From assembly GCA_027625915.1 (NCBI GenBank), contig JANTQA010000032.1, positions 1,116,001 to 1,180,000 of the forward strand: a DNA stretch of 64,000 bases, in the 5' to 3' direction. The translations under genes were made by a program, and so were the position numbers. Positions 20,201-30,296 of this stretch are shown here, in pieces. The number at the start of each line of letters is the position of its first letter. The first letter of the stretch is position 1. This DNA is from Anaeramoeba flamelloides. Its lineage: Eukaryota > Metamonada > Anaeramoebidae. Below the pieces are notes generated by a model. That model saw only the letters and a program-made list of their open reading frames with translations. It searched no databases and was not told where the DNA came from.

Positions 20201-22363
20201 GAGAATCCAGTGACAACGCCTTATGGTGATACATTTGAAAGAAAAGCGATCGAAAATGAAATTAAAGAAACAGGGATGTGTCCTCTTCGAAACAAACCAT
20301 TAAAAATCGAAGATCTTGCACCATCATTTATTATTAAAAATTTAGCTGAGAAATGGAGAAATGGTGATAGGGGTGGAATTACTTTCACAAAAGCTCCAAC
20401 AAAGAAGGAGAAAAATGAGGTTAAAACAGTTGAAATAAAAAAAATTGCACATCCAAATAAAAGTAAAAATGACACTGACACCGATACCGAAACTGGCACT
20501 GACATTGACACCGATGGTGATTTTGATTCTGATGATTTTAAAGACAACAAAAAGAAAAAGGATCAAAAGAAAAAATTGGGAGACAAATATATTATTTTTT
20601 TCAAAAATAAAAAAAATAAATTTGAAAAAAAATCACAATTATATATTTCCGAAACAGATGTTACATTAATCAAACCAAATGGTGAACAAATCCAAAAGCC
20701 AATTGGATCCTGTATTTTTCAAGTGCATAAAACAAGAAAAAATATTGCCAAAATTAATTTTGAAGATTTAGGCTTTATTGTCCAATTTAACGACGAGAAA
20801 GATTGCTACAAATTTAATGAGACTCATTATAATAGAAATAATAAAATACAAAGCAAAGCAAAAACGAACAAATCTGATAAATCCGAAGAAGAAGAAGAAA
20901 AAGAAAAATCAGGGTCTGGAGAAGAAAGCTTGGAATCTGAATCTTCGGATGACGACTCTAGCTCTGACTCTGAAGGCGGCATTGATTTAGAAAAAATGAA
21001 ATTATATCAAATAATTATCGTTAATGCAAAAAACAAGGCAGTGAAAACTGTGGATCTTCATTTAGGGCAGGGAAGAATTCGAATTGTTGATCCATGGGGC
21101 AAGGTCAACCTAGCCACTGTCACGCAGGCCAGATTCTATTATGAAAGGAAACCCAAAGTATTAAAAGTCAATTTGCATGATTATAAGGTCAAATTCAAAA
21201 AAAAAAAAGAAATGAAGGCATTCATTAAGCAAATGAAGGTAGAAAAATCGAGGCCAATCCCCGAAATAGCAAAGACCGGAAAGAAAAAAAAGCATAAAAA
21301 GCAAAACCAAGGCAAAGCGAAAAAAAGAAAAAAAATTTCTGCAACGAAAAAAAAAAGGCTTCGAAACAAAATAGAAAAAGAAAAATTCAAAGTTGAAATA
21401 GTTAATAGCAAATTACAATACCTTGGAAAGGCAACGCTATTGATTGAAGATAGCGAAGTCTGCTTAAACGGCTTTAAAGGAAGAAACTTCCATAGCCATG
21501 TCAAAAAAGTAACATTCCTGGAAAGTTCCAAGCACCGAAACATTGGGAAGATCAATTTCCAAGAATTCAAGGAAGAGTTTTTTTTAAAGTTCATTAATCC
21601 AAATTCAAGAATCAATTTTTGCGAGTCATATCGGGGGGAATTGGAAAATGAAAATGAAAAGAAATACGAAATCACCATCATGAACAAAAAAGGTGAAACG
21701 ATCGACGAAGGGCAAATCCTGACCAAAAATGGGAAAATTAAAATCGAAACGAAAGAGGACGCCGCGTATCTGTCACGATTGGCGCTCATCGAATTCCGCA
21801 AGCATTCGTCCCAAAAAAAAATCGCGCGGATTGTGATCAACGAAAACGCCCTCAACGTCGGCTTTCAAAGCAAGAAAGTCCGAGAAGAATTCTCCAAAAT
21901 GGTGAAAAAGCATGCCGCAGTCAATGAGAAAAACGAGCAATTGCAGTTCAAGGCGAACATAACAATCGTCGACAGCGCCTCGCAGATCGTGTGCAACGGC
22001 AAGCTGAGAATCACCACGAGCGATATCATTATTTTCAGAGAAGAGCAAACACAGCTGTCCTCCAAGCTGCACAAGACCTTCATCAAACTGGATCCCGAAA
22101 ACGCCTTAAAGATTATTTTGTTCTTTGTGGAGACTCGCTCCAAATTATATATAATTTTGGAAAGCCAAGAGCATTTGGAAAATATCAAAGGCGTGATCAA
22201 AGTTATTGAGGAGAAAATACCTGACAAGATTCTTGGCAAAATTGTAGAATCCAATTTGAAAAAATTTAAAAAAGATCTTAAAGCTAAAATTGAAGTCAAA
22301 AAGGCAAAGTTGGTTTTGACTTGGCAAAATAAAAAAAAAGGAGAGAGAAAGCTCAGAGTTTAA
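17288..22363 (+). CDS. Giant acidic U-box protein with repeated C-terminal beta modules
   Basis: 1691 codons, ATG at 17288, no introns seen. Residues 1-80 look like a ubiquitin-like fold. About 90-590 is Glu/Gln-rich and contains imperfect repeats built on ELFSSSEFNKET, SNTSGSEKEKQEKETKE and ESDKQKEE; acidic Asn/Asp/Glu sequence follows to about 950. Residues 957-1027 form a U-box (LICPLCFELFENPVTTPYG, then a GMCPLR turn and a closing FIIKNLAEKW), the E2-binding domain of many ubiquitin ligases. From 1095 on there are five or six copies of a ~80-residue beta-rich module (starts near 1095, 1234, 1363, 1457, 1554, 1664) resembling one another (YQIIIVNAKNKAV, FKVEIVNSKLQYLG, YEITIMNKKGETI, FKANITIVDSASQI). 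Likely an E3 ligase with modules that bind a partner. The last module is cut by the stop, but its remainder lies in the next frame (see 22364-22517). The coding sequence at 21.7-22.1 kb is notably GC-richer. Confidence 0.85.
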   Translation: MSKRFLIIAHIESNKIRIPIRDPENTTIEELLTLVQRRNIFTKEKITGIKNSQDEFLFLEDYVIDLADNGENLYCVVGDSNTQSSESLQTEKKEQNDKSTINEKEKTEETKFTNSDKKIEEKKKETKSDQEPKSDKPESKSDSSSEKEKQQEEENETKEESESEAESESDGQKEETVILNEEEKEEEQQQEEEQEQEEQEEEQQQEQEEEKEELFSSSEFNKETFSENEYEIKSNTSGSEKEKQEKETKETKEESESESESESDKQKEEKTILNEEEKEEEQQQEQKEEKEEEQEEKQQEQEQKEEQQEEKEEQEQQEEKEEQEEEQQQEEEQEEEKEELFSSSEFNKETVPENEQDIKSNTSGSEKEKQEKETKEKKEESESEKETQNHQEQVIESNEEKNQKEDDPKMIKPKKLSEGSTSESLFSVESISEPDSNKNSDESLSEKTNLKIERQGNETKETKGESESESESESDKQKEEKTILNEEEKKEEQQQEQKEEKEKHKEEQEEEQEEEQDGKREEQEEKIEEQEKTEEKTEQKEEQEEQKEEQEEQKEEQEEKIEQKEQKEEEQYKEEKNEQKEAVLVAVQPISTVDNNSNQKEMENIEEIKDNTNLKDEHFINKTEFVETPKEVENNDQTINSTNEDPKSQDINSIEEKTENENQESQNENDFNAEEFELQSFKDELESMNNYDEFSSGNQDFVSVNSDDNVNDNDNDDDDNNDNDFQNQVNLIGNDFNEFTEANNEIKNENEKIIEKEEQVIEKVENKDETEKTETVEKKETKTTTEEEEEEEKEKEEEKKKNKKESDSNLIVTGTFAAEMIPKMKTEDKIGKEKQQEKDKNEKKMTEELIVSEPLKSQKTVLPKQSEEIKDKEKEKQELEKLKSELAELSLDDNDSSENELELDDPDLKEKKELLAFLEQDEDEDEDEDEDGIFSSNGEENNKKNEEEKESESGEEEIPEELICPLCFELFENPVTTPYGDTFERKAIENEIKETGMCPLRNKPLKIEDLAPSFIIKNLAEKWRNGDRGGITFTKAPTKKEKNEVKTVEIKKIAHPNKSKNDTDTDTETGTDIDTDGDFDSDDFKDNKKKKDQKKKLGDKYIIFFKNKKNKFEKKSQLYISETDVTLIKPNGEQIQKPIGSCIFQVHKTRKNIAKINFEDLGFIVQFNDEKDCYKFNETHYNRNNKIQSKAKTNKSDKSEEEEEKEKSGSGEESLESESSDDDSSSDSEGGIDLEKMKLYQIIIVNAKNKAVKTVDLHLGQGRIRIVDPWGKVNLATVTQARFYYERKPKVLKVNLHDYKVKFKKKKEMKAFIKQMKVEKSRPIPEIAKTGKKKKHKKQNQGKAKKRKKISATKKKRLRNKIEKEKFKVEIVNSKLQYLGKATLLIEDSEVCLNGFKGRNFHSHVKKVTFLESSKHRNIGKINFQEFKEEFFLKFINPNSRINFCESYRGELENENEKKYEITIMNKKGETIDEGQILTKNGKIKIETKEDAAYLSRLALIEFRKHSSQKKIARIVINENALNVGFQSKKVREEFSKMVKKHAAVNEKNEQLQFKANITIVDSASQIVCNGKLRITTSDIIIFREEQTQLSSKLHKTFIKLDPENALKIILFFVETRSKLYIILESQEHLENIKGVIKVIEEKIPDKILGKIVESNLKKFKKDLKAKIEVKKAKLVLTWQNKKKGERKLRV

Positions 22364-22517
22364 ATTGTCGAATAATCTCAAATGCGTCATAGATAAAGAA
22401 AATAAATCATTGATTACTTTCCGAATTGGGAAAAAGAAATTCATTAAAATTAAATTGCCCGCTTCAAATATATCTTTTCATATTAAAAAACTTATTCAAA
22501 ATGAAAATCCTAAAAAA
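22364..22517 (+). pseudogene. Out-of-frame continuation of the last U-box-protein module
   Basis: After the stop at 22361-22363, the frame shifted by one base stays open to a TAA at 22515-22517 and encodes FKLSNNLKCVIDKENKSL, then ITFRIGKKKFIKIKLPASN and ISFHIKKLIQ. This completes the beta pattern of the preceding ~80-residue modules. The join falls at a nine-A run at 22331-22339; one A fewer would link the frames. Either a homopolymer base-call error, a true recent frameshift truncating the protein by about 50 residues, or slippage. Confidence 0.65.
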
Positions 22518-22578
22518 AAATAAATTAAATTGCAAATAAAATAATGTAATTTAATTATAATTAAACACCATTAAAAGG

Positions 22579-22624
<46 letters not shown>

Positions 22625-24702
22625 ATGTGTGTGTGTGCTTTATATTTTTAATAAAGATATAATTTATTTATTAATTTCATTCTTTATTTTTTATTTTTTT
22701 TTATTATTATAATTTTTTATTTTTAAATTAATAATAACCTTATCTAATTTTTTTTTATTTTTTTTTTTTTTTTTTTTTATTATTTAGACTTTTCTTATCT
22801 TAATTTTTATTACTAACCTCCTGAACCAGGATTTTTACGAAAAAAACTTTTTTTCGACTTATTTTGTTAGAATACTTATACAAATGAAGGATTGATAAAT
22901 AACAATGTCAAATTTTATTCTTAAAATTAATTATAGAGGATTTGATTATATCTTACGTAATTCACAATAAAGTTATACAAATCTCTATATTTTCAAAAAT
23001 CATTAGAATTGTAAAAAACCACAATAATCAATAATATCGTGATAAATGAAAAGATCACAATTTTCTAAAAAATTATAATAAATTTCAAAATATCGATTAT
23101 AAAAATTAAATTGAAAAAGTAAAGTTGATGATTTTGAGGAGAATTCAACGATATTTTTATAAAAAGTAAAATATTATTTGATCAAAAAATAGACTCTGTG
23201 AAAAAAAGTTATTCTATTGAAAAACAACAAAAAAAAAGAAACATAATTCAAAGAATGATCAGATCAAGTGTTTAATTTGTCTTATGTTTTGGTTTGGTTG
23301 ACAGATTGAGCGGTACTGTAGTCAAAAATTGTAATAACTAAAGATAAATAAAGGGGTTTTAAGTCTATTGAGGTATTGTAAATTGTTTTGAATAAAAAAA
23401 GTTTTTGAAAAAAAGTAAACCTTCATTTATTCTCGATAGAAGATATATTTGATTAAATCATTTATTTTATCTATTCAATTTTAAAGGATATAGATAATTT
23501 TTCAAAAACTTTCTTAGTAATCTAGTCACACTATCAATAATTATAAAGATTACTTTGAAAAGCTTGTTTTCTGTTTTTTTACTTCTTTTTCTCCCCTTAT
23601 CTTTTACATTACATATAAAAAACAACTAAAATTGATGTTTTTTTTTTTTAGAAAAACAGCCACTACCAATAATGAAATTTCTTCATTCTTCTTTTTGTTT
23701 AATAAAAATATTGGGGAAAAAACCATTTTTAAAAACACGTCTACTATAGATTCAAATAAATTTTCTTAATGGTCTATTATTTATTTGATTGTAATATTGA
23801 TCATGATTTTTATTTCTATAAACTATTTGTCAATAAATAAGAAAATTTTTATTTTTTTAATTAAAAAAATAATTGTTTTTTTTTTTTTGATTTTATATTT
23901 AATCACATTATTATGGTATTTTGTGATTTGTTGATTTTCATGATATTGTTGGATTAATTACCAATTTATAATAATTTCATTTTTTTTTACTATAAATATT
24001 ACAATAATCCATGTTATCATCCGAAATCCCAATATAATCACAGATCCATGATGTTAAACTATATTATTTAGTCTTTCTTTTTATAATAATAATTTTTATT
24101 ACAATATTGAATAACTTTCTTAGATTTTTTTTTTTTTTGGGGGTTCTACCTAATTTAAATATTGAAAGTGGTTTAAAATAAAAAAAAATAAATGAAAATT
24201 ATTTTGAGTAAAGTATTTTATAAAAAATAAAATAATTGAGATTCTTTTTAATATTCAACAACAAAAAAAAAAAAAAAGAAAATAAAAATTCGTATCGATA
24301 ACTGGAAATTCAGTTTTATTTGTGGAAAAAAAAAATAACAAAACTAAACGAAATCAAATTTTAAATGTTGTGCTTATTTTACCTGGAAAATAAACTTTAA
24401 ATTGGATTGTGAATCTGATAATTTTATTATTATCTCTTTTATATAAAAAAAAAATGATCTAAACAGTTCTGGGTAAAGATATTTCTTCATTAATGAACAT
24501 TTTTACAAATAAGGATGATTTCCAACTTGATATCCTCTAGCTGAAAATATCATTTCTTTTTCTTGATAAACTAAATTTATTAGAATATTTTTCAAAAATA
24601 AATTTCTCAATAGAAATGTTTTTATATTTAAAATATTGAACCACCTTTTACAAGATCTTTTTGAATCCTCAAAATCTCAAAAAAATTATTCAGACCTATA
24701 TT
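22364..24702. other. Intergenic with TA microsatellite
   Basis: Beyond the frameshifted tail, a (TA)n tract at about 22583-22622 followed by TGTGTGTG marks the 3' flank of the U-box gene. No gene is seen from 22.6 to 24.7 kb; a T12-G5 junction lies near 24128-24145. Confidence 0.5.
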
Positions 24703-25270
24703 TCCCTACGACCCAAAAAAAACTAAAAATGGAAAACTGATCAAATACTTTGAATTAAAACAATTAAAAAAACTAAATGAAAAAATTAAAATAAATGAAG
24801 TTTCAATTTAACATTTTCTTATAAACATTTTTTGCCAAAATGATTGAATTCATACTAAAAATTATGTATATTTTTAGATACATTATCTTTTTTTAACTCA
24901 TTTACTAAAATAAATTCTAAATTATCGGAATTTTCTTTTCACAAAAGGGACCAATTTGGCCCTCAAATGTTTTTTTTTATTTATAAATGGTAAAATTAAA
25001 AAAAAGTTAAACTCAAAAAGATAAACTCTCTGGAAAACCATTCTAATTTAATATATTAACTTATTCTTTGATTTCAAGTTTTTTTCAACCCCAATTTTTC
25101 AAAAAAAAATAAAAAAGTGCATAGTAATTTCAAAAAATATTTTTGATATTCAAAAGTTGAGAGTGTTTTTATTCTAAAAAAATTTTCCCAGTGGTTAATT
25201 GAATTAAGTTATTAACTTAATTTAGAAAAAATATTAATCAGAAAAAAAGAGTGCTTAATTTTATTAAGGA
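24703..25270 (-). repeat. Dispersed ~560-bp repeat, family C copy 2
   Basis: Inverted copy of 7523-8085, including GGGACCAATTTGGCCCTCAA, AGTGCATAGTAATTTCAAA and GAGAGTGTTTTTATTC. The copies have diverged by substitutions and small indels. No coding potential. Confidence 0.75.
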
Positions 25271-25961
25271 CATATTTCAACCCATTTGCAAATAAATATA
25301 TTTCTTAAAAATTCCTTCAATTGATTTTTGAGAAATCTTTTTCATGCTGTCTACAATTTTTTTTCAATTATTCTTCTCATAGTACAATTACCAAGAAATG
25401 GAAGATTATTTAAAATTGTTGAAAATTTGGGTGTCTAATAAATATCTTTCTTTCATTTCAATATTTTTGATTTATCAAAAAAATAAAGACTAAACTATTA
25501 TCGTTGTTTTAAAAAAGTGTGATTGAAAATATTTTTTAAAAATCCCTAAATATTGATCTACTAAAGTTTATCAGCAATTTTCAAGACTTTTTGAAATCTT
25601 TTTTGTCTTACTTTGTTAAAACAAATAAATTATTCACATCAATCTGATCAAACAATAAAGATTAATTCTATTGAGACAAAGTAAAAATAATTAATATTCG
25701 AAAACCCAATTAACCAATTTTTTTTACTTCGTTTGTTCAAAATTATTTCTTTGGTGAATTAATATCGAAATGTTCTTTCAGTCTCACAATGAATTTTAAT
25801 AAATTTAATAAACTGAATTTGATAAACGTTATGAAAGAAAGAAAAATTCTTTTCAATTTTTCAGTTTGTTAAAAATGTTTGAGAAAATTGAATTTCTTGG
25901 TTTTATTAATTTGACGAATTGTTATTTTTTGTTTTGTTTTGCTTTCCTTCCAAAATTTAGG
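25271..25961. other. 3' flank of the coiled-coil gene
   Basis: AT-rich, no feature recognised. Confidence 0.4.
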
Positions 25962-26429
25962 TTAGTACAAATTATTATTCAAGTTGTTTATTTGTAAAAC
26001 CCTATTTTTTAAAGTTTGGTTTAATGTTTTTTGGTTTTTTAAGATTTGATTCAAAGTAATTTTTTTATTGGTGTTTTTTTCTCTTAATTCTTTCAGATCT
26101 AAACGTAATAAATGCTTTTCAGAATCGAGAGTGTCTATTTGATAATTTGCATTCATCAATTGTTTTTGTAATTCATAATTTGTGTTTTGAAGTAGCTGCA
26201 ATTGATCTGATAAATGGTTCATGCGATCTAAATGCTTTTTTTTTTGTTCCTTGATTTGATCTTGTTTTTGTTGGTTGTCCTCCAAGTAAAATTCGAGGTT
26301 TTCTTTAAAAAAATGGATCGTTTCTTCTAAAGACTCATTTATAACTTCAATTTTGCCAACCTTTTGTTCTGTTGACGTGTTTTGATAAAGTGTTGGTGTG
26401 ATGTTTGGATCTAAAGGATGAAAAGACAT
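25962..26429 (-). CDS. Small coiled-coil protein
   Basis: 155 residues. The open frame begins five codons upstream but its first ATG is at 26429 (MSFHPLDPNITPTLYQNTS). After a short N-terminal segment, residues about 30-150 are a continuous heptad-like coiled coil (SLEETIHFFKENLEFYLED, LQLLQNTNYELQKQLMNANY, DSEKHLLRLDLKELREK). No membrane segment, no signal peptide, no recognised family. Codon and residue use are far less biased than in neighbouring random frames, supporting a real gene. It probably acts in a multimeric assembly. Upstream non-coding exons cannot be excluded. Confidence 0.65.
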   Translation of the reverse strand: MSFHPLDPNITPTLYQNTSTEQKVGKIEVINESLEETIHFFKENLEFYLEDNQQKQDQIKEQKKKHLDRMNHLSDQLQLLQNTNYELQKQLMNANYQIDTLDSEKHLLRLDLKELREKNTNKKITLNQILKNQKTLNQTLKNRVLQINNLNNNLY

Positions 26430-27016
26430 TTTTATAATTTCCAAAATAACAAAAAATGATTTTGGTTAATTTGTATTGTCTCGAAATAGTATTGTTTCTA
26501 AAGACTGATGTGGTTATTTGTTTGATTTAAATTTAATTCGTATTGGTTCTTCGAAATTAAGAGAGGAAATTATTAAGAAGTAAGTTCTGTTTTATATTTT
26601 GAAATATTTTTATATGAGAATATATACTAAAAGGGGATTTTTTGAGTGCCAACAAGAAATATTGAAAATTTGAAATTCACAATATTGACCGCTACTATAG
26701 ATGTAAATAGAAAGTGAACCCTCAAATAAATCAGAGTTGAATATTTAATTTTTCGATTTTGTGAACATTTTTTTTATTATTCATTTTTTCGTTTGAAGAA
26801 ATTAACTTTTGAGATCGAGAAATGTTTTATAGTGAATGGTTGAAATTAATCAAAGATTAAACCAATCTTACAAACAAAAGAATACGTGTATTATAAACGA
26901 ATCGTTTTTTTTATTGAAACAACCAAGAAAGATCAACCTTTCCAAATAAATTGTTATAATGAAGAATCATAAAAAAAAATTTCAATCAAAAATATATTTT
27001 AAATAATTGACTTCTT

Positions 27017-27134
27017 TTAAATCTTCTGGATTGGGATAAGAGCAAACACATTGATTACCTCAAATTCCTTTGCCTTATTCCTATCTATTTTTATACGATC
27101 TTGACCTTTTTTTACAACAGTAAATATCCCTTTT
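27017..27134 (-). pseudogene. Orphan coding-like segment
   Basis: The minus strand reads GIFTVVKKGQDRIKIDRNK, then AKEFEVINVFALIPIQKI and a stop. A second frame across its end reads CVCSYPNPEDLKEVNYLKYI. Residue use is protein-like and richer in G+C than the surroundings, and a possible GT donor lies after AKEFE. No start and no family could be assigned. Likely a leftover exon or element fragment next to the MITE. Confidence 0.25.
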
Positions 27135-27304
27135 CAAGACATAAATATTCAACAAAAAAAAACCAAATTTTGCTTAAACAAAGGGAATTCTACGAAGAAA
27201 AATTGGATCAAAAAAATTCATGAAAAAAGTGCCTTAATTATGTAGATTTTTTTGTTACTTAAATTTCATAAAAAACTTTGTACCTTAAAAGTGATACTTA
27301 CTGT
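27126..27304. mobile_element. Palindromic MITE family A, copy 9 (old)
   Basis: Right arm clear: GTGCCTTAATTATG, then TTTGTACCTTAAAAGTG and ACTTACTGTA. Left arm much altered: TTTTCAAGACATAAATATTC. The outer TA survives only on the right. Older than most other copies. Confidence 0.6.
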
Positions 27305-28707
27305 ATATATCGAAAAAAATAACAATAAAAAGATTAATTAAACCCCATTTCACTCAAACGGTTACAACCAAAAATGAAAAATTCACTTTTTTTGAAGAAT
27401 CAAACAAAATACAACTGATTATGGATAAGAGAAATAATAAACTTTGAATTAGAGTCGATAATCACAAACGAAATAGCAAACTAACCATTTATTTCAAAAA
27501 AAAAAAAAAAGTTAAAGCATTTGTGGAACCCATTTCAGTGGAAGGTCTAGTATAAAAATTCACAAATTCTTTGGAAAATTAATATTGTTGAAAATAAGAT
27601 TTTTGATTATAAAGGTATTCATTTTAAAATAAAATATAAAACCACACTTTTCTTTATGTTAATTTGGAGTTTCAAACTTTTTTTTTCTATTGACTTTTAA
27701 AAATAAAAAATTAAAAAAAAAAAATTTTAAAAAAAGCCAAAATCAAAAAATAAATTAGAAAAAATGATCTGATCTAAAAATTGAAATTTCATTTTGAGAA
27801 TAATTATGAATTAGACTTATATAACGTGTTCTATTTCTTCGTTAAAAGTGGGGGCCTTTAACTAAAAAAGAGTTTATAAAATAATTAGTTTCTTAATAAA
27901 AAACCAAAATAATATAACCATTCTAATTGATGGTTTTAATTTAAAAGAAAAAATTAAAAATTGAGATAAAAATACAAATTATATCCTATGTTTCAGTCAA
28001 TAACTCCATAAAGAGTCAAACATTTAAGATAATTTTTGAAGAATTTATAATAAGTTACAACTCTAACCATCTAAAAAAATAAAAAATATTTACAAGTGGT
28101 CATAAGAAAATTCTTAATAAATTTGAAATTAACTCAAATTGGAAAATCAATTATGAATATATGGTTAAAGATATTCCAACCTTTCAAATAGAATTTTTCC
28201 AAATTTTTTTTTCAAAAAATGATTATAAAATATTTAAAAAAGTCATTTTTAATTACACATTATTATCATTCTTTATTTTACTTTTGAAATAATTATACTC
28301 TTTGAACAAATGAATAATATATGTATTAATTATCATTCAAGATAATAACTGATCCATTGTTTCTAAGACTCAGACATAGATTAATTGAAAAAAACTATTT
28401 TCAATGTTCAAAAAGGGTGTTTCTGTAAATTTTAATACCGAGTTCACTTTTCAAAAAAATAAAATAAATAAATTGAAGTTTGGATTGAGTTATCTTCTTT
28501 TCACTCCCACACTTATAATCAAAATATATCAAAAAGTCTAATGTATATTCTGAGAAAATTCCTGTTTTCAAATTTTTTTGATTTTTTAAAAAAAATTCAA
28601 AAAACTAGAAATTTTTCAAAATTTATTGGGCTGAATAAAAAAAATCAAAAATCAATAAAACAAAATAAAATATAAAAACTGTAGGGTAGTTACAAAAGAA
28701 TATTAGA

Positions 28708-30296
28708 TTATTTTTTTTTCTTTCCCTTTCTTTTCCCCTTCGCTTGTTGTTGTTTTCTTAACAAGGCTTCTTTTTCTCTTCTAGCTTTATTTTGTCTTAA
28801 TATTTCTCTCGGATCTGAAGGCAAGCCCATTAACATTGGGTTCATCCCCATGGCTACACCGCCAATTGGCCTTCTGGGCCCTGTTCTCCCTGCCCCTCTT
28901 CCACTCCCACTTCCACTTCCTTCATTACTATCCTTAGGAGCAACAAAATTGATCTTTTTTCCCATAAGAGGCAGTCCTCTGCCGCGACCTCTGCCTCGGC
29001 CTCTTCCTTTCCCCTTCCCTCCCTCTGAAGAACCATTCTTGTTCTGTTCTACTTGTTTTTTTTTCAATTCCTCCTCACGCTCTTTTTCTTCCTTTTGAAG
29101 CTTTCTAATGTGTGTTATCAAATTATTTACAACACCAAACTTCTTTTTTGAATACTTGAACCGATTTGACATTGCAAGATCGGCAAGTGATTGCTCAAAT
29201 AGATTTAATTTCATTAAGGCATACGCACGGTTAAACAAAACCTCTGCTTTGTGGAGCACAAAGTCGATCCCTAATGGCCTGTAATCGATATAATTATTGA
29301 TCCGGAGTAAACGAAGCGACGTTGTGTGATCAACAACAGCCTGGATGTTATCCGAACACCATGTGTATACATTTCCCCTCATAAAGAACCCCAGGGCAAA
29401 GTATTTATCTGATTTGATGGCCTCGTTGAGATAAAAAATTGCAGATCGGTGCTCCTCTTGCTGGATATGGATCAGCGCAATATTGAAAAACACTTTTGAA
29501 TTTGAACCGACCATTTTGAAATTGAAAATAGATTCTTTTAATTTCCCTTGTTGGTAAAGTTTAAGGGCAGTTTCCCATTTTTCTGTGGCACTTTTTTGAT
29601 ACTTGTCTTTGGAAATATTAGTTTTTTCCGAAATAATTTTGAAAGCATCTTGCTAAAATTTTGATTCATTGGTTAGTTGTTTGTTTGAATTTTTTTTTTT
29701 AAGCAAGAAGACAAGTTTCAGGGTTTTTGGTTTGAATTGTTATTTTTTTAAGAGAAGGGTAGTGAAGTGGTCCAAAACCAAAGCAATTCGTTTTTAGTTG
29801 TTTCGAAAATTAAAAAAATTTTGGGTTGTTTTATTTTTTTCAAAAGGAATAATTTTTTAAAAAGAAAAATCCCCAAATAAAAGTATTCTTTAAAGACACA
29901 TTTTGAAGATTGCTCAATTTGGGACATTTCCTTTTTCGTGTTGTTGTTTTTTTTTTTTGTTTATTTGGGTATTTTTTGAAAAGTCTTTGTGAATGTTTTG
30001 GTTTTCAGAATATTTACCTTTAGATGTGTTGCATAAACTGAACGGATTTGTGGTTGTGTAAATTTTTCTAAAAGTTTTGTGTGTTTCTTTTTTTCTTTGA
30101 ATTCCTTTGCACTACGTTCTAAAAAGGTGGCAGGCACATAGCCACTTTGTTTTGGATCTTTTGCCTTCCAAACAAAGATCCATTCATCACTACTTGAAAG
30201 CCCTTCTGAAACAACTGTTTCCTTCTCTTTGATCGTTAGCTGATGATCAAGAGTAGCTTTAAAAGGTTTGATAACTTTGTATACAATTTGGGACAT
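28708..30296 (-). CDS. SH3-TPR protein resembling p67phox / NoxA
   Basis: Two exons: 30296-30018 (93 codons, ATG at 30296) and 29652-28708 (314 codons plus stop), separated by a 365-bp intron with donor AAG|GTAAAT and acceptor TTTTAG|CAAG, phase 0. Protein of 407 residues. Residues 5-66 form an SH3 domain (YKVIKPFKAT, EWIFVWKAKDPKQSGYVPATF). Residues about 100-275 are TPRs of the p67phox type; LLRINNYIDYRPLG aligns with the p67phox hairpin, keeping Arg, Asn and Asp at positions known to contact Rac (R102, N104, D108 in human), followed by EVLFNRAYALMKLNLFEQSL. The C terminus is Gly/Arg-rich (GRGRGRGRG) and then Lys-rich. In p67phox the SH3 domains follow the TPRs; here the order is reversed. 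Likely a Rac-GTP effector, either an NADPH oxidase activator or a distinct regulator; no oxidase gene is in the window. Confidence 0.85.
29653..30017 (-). other. Intron of the p67phox-like gene
   Basis: 365 bp, GTAAAT...TTTTAG on the minus strand. Its removal joins two exons in phase 0 and restores a TPR helix (QDAFKIISEKTNISKDKYQK) upstream of the first internal Met. Confidence 0.85.

Larger units (their letters stand above)
26430..28707. other. Intergenic between two minus-strand genes
   Basis: Holds a degenerate MITE copy (27126-27304) and a short orphan coding-like segment (27017-27134). Elsewhere only AT-rich sequence without recognisable genes. Confidence 0.45.
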
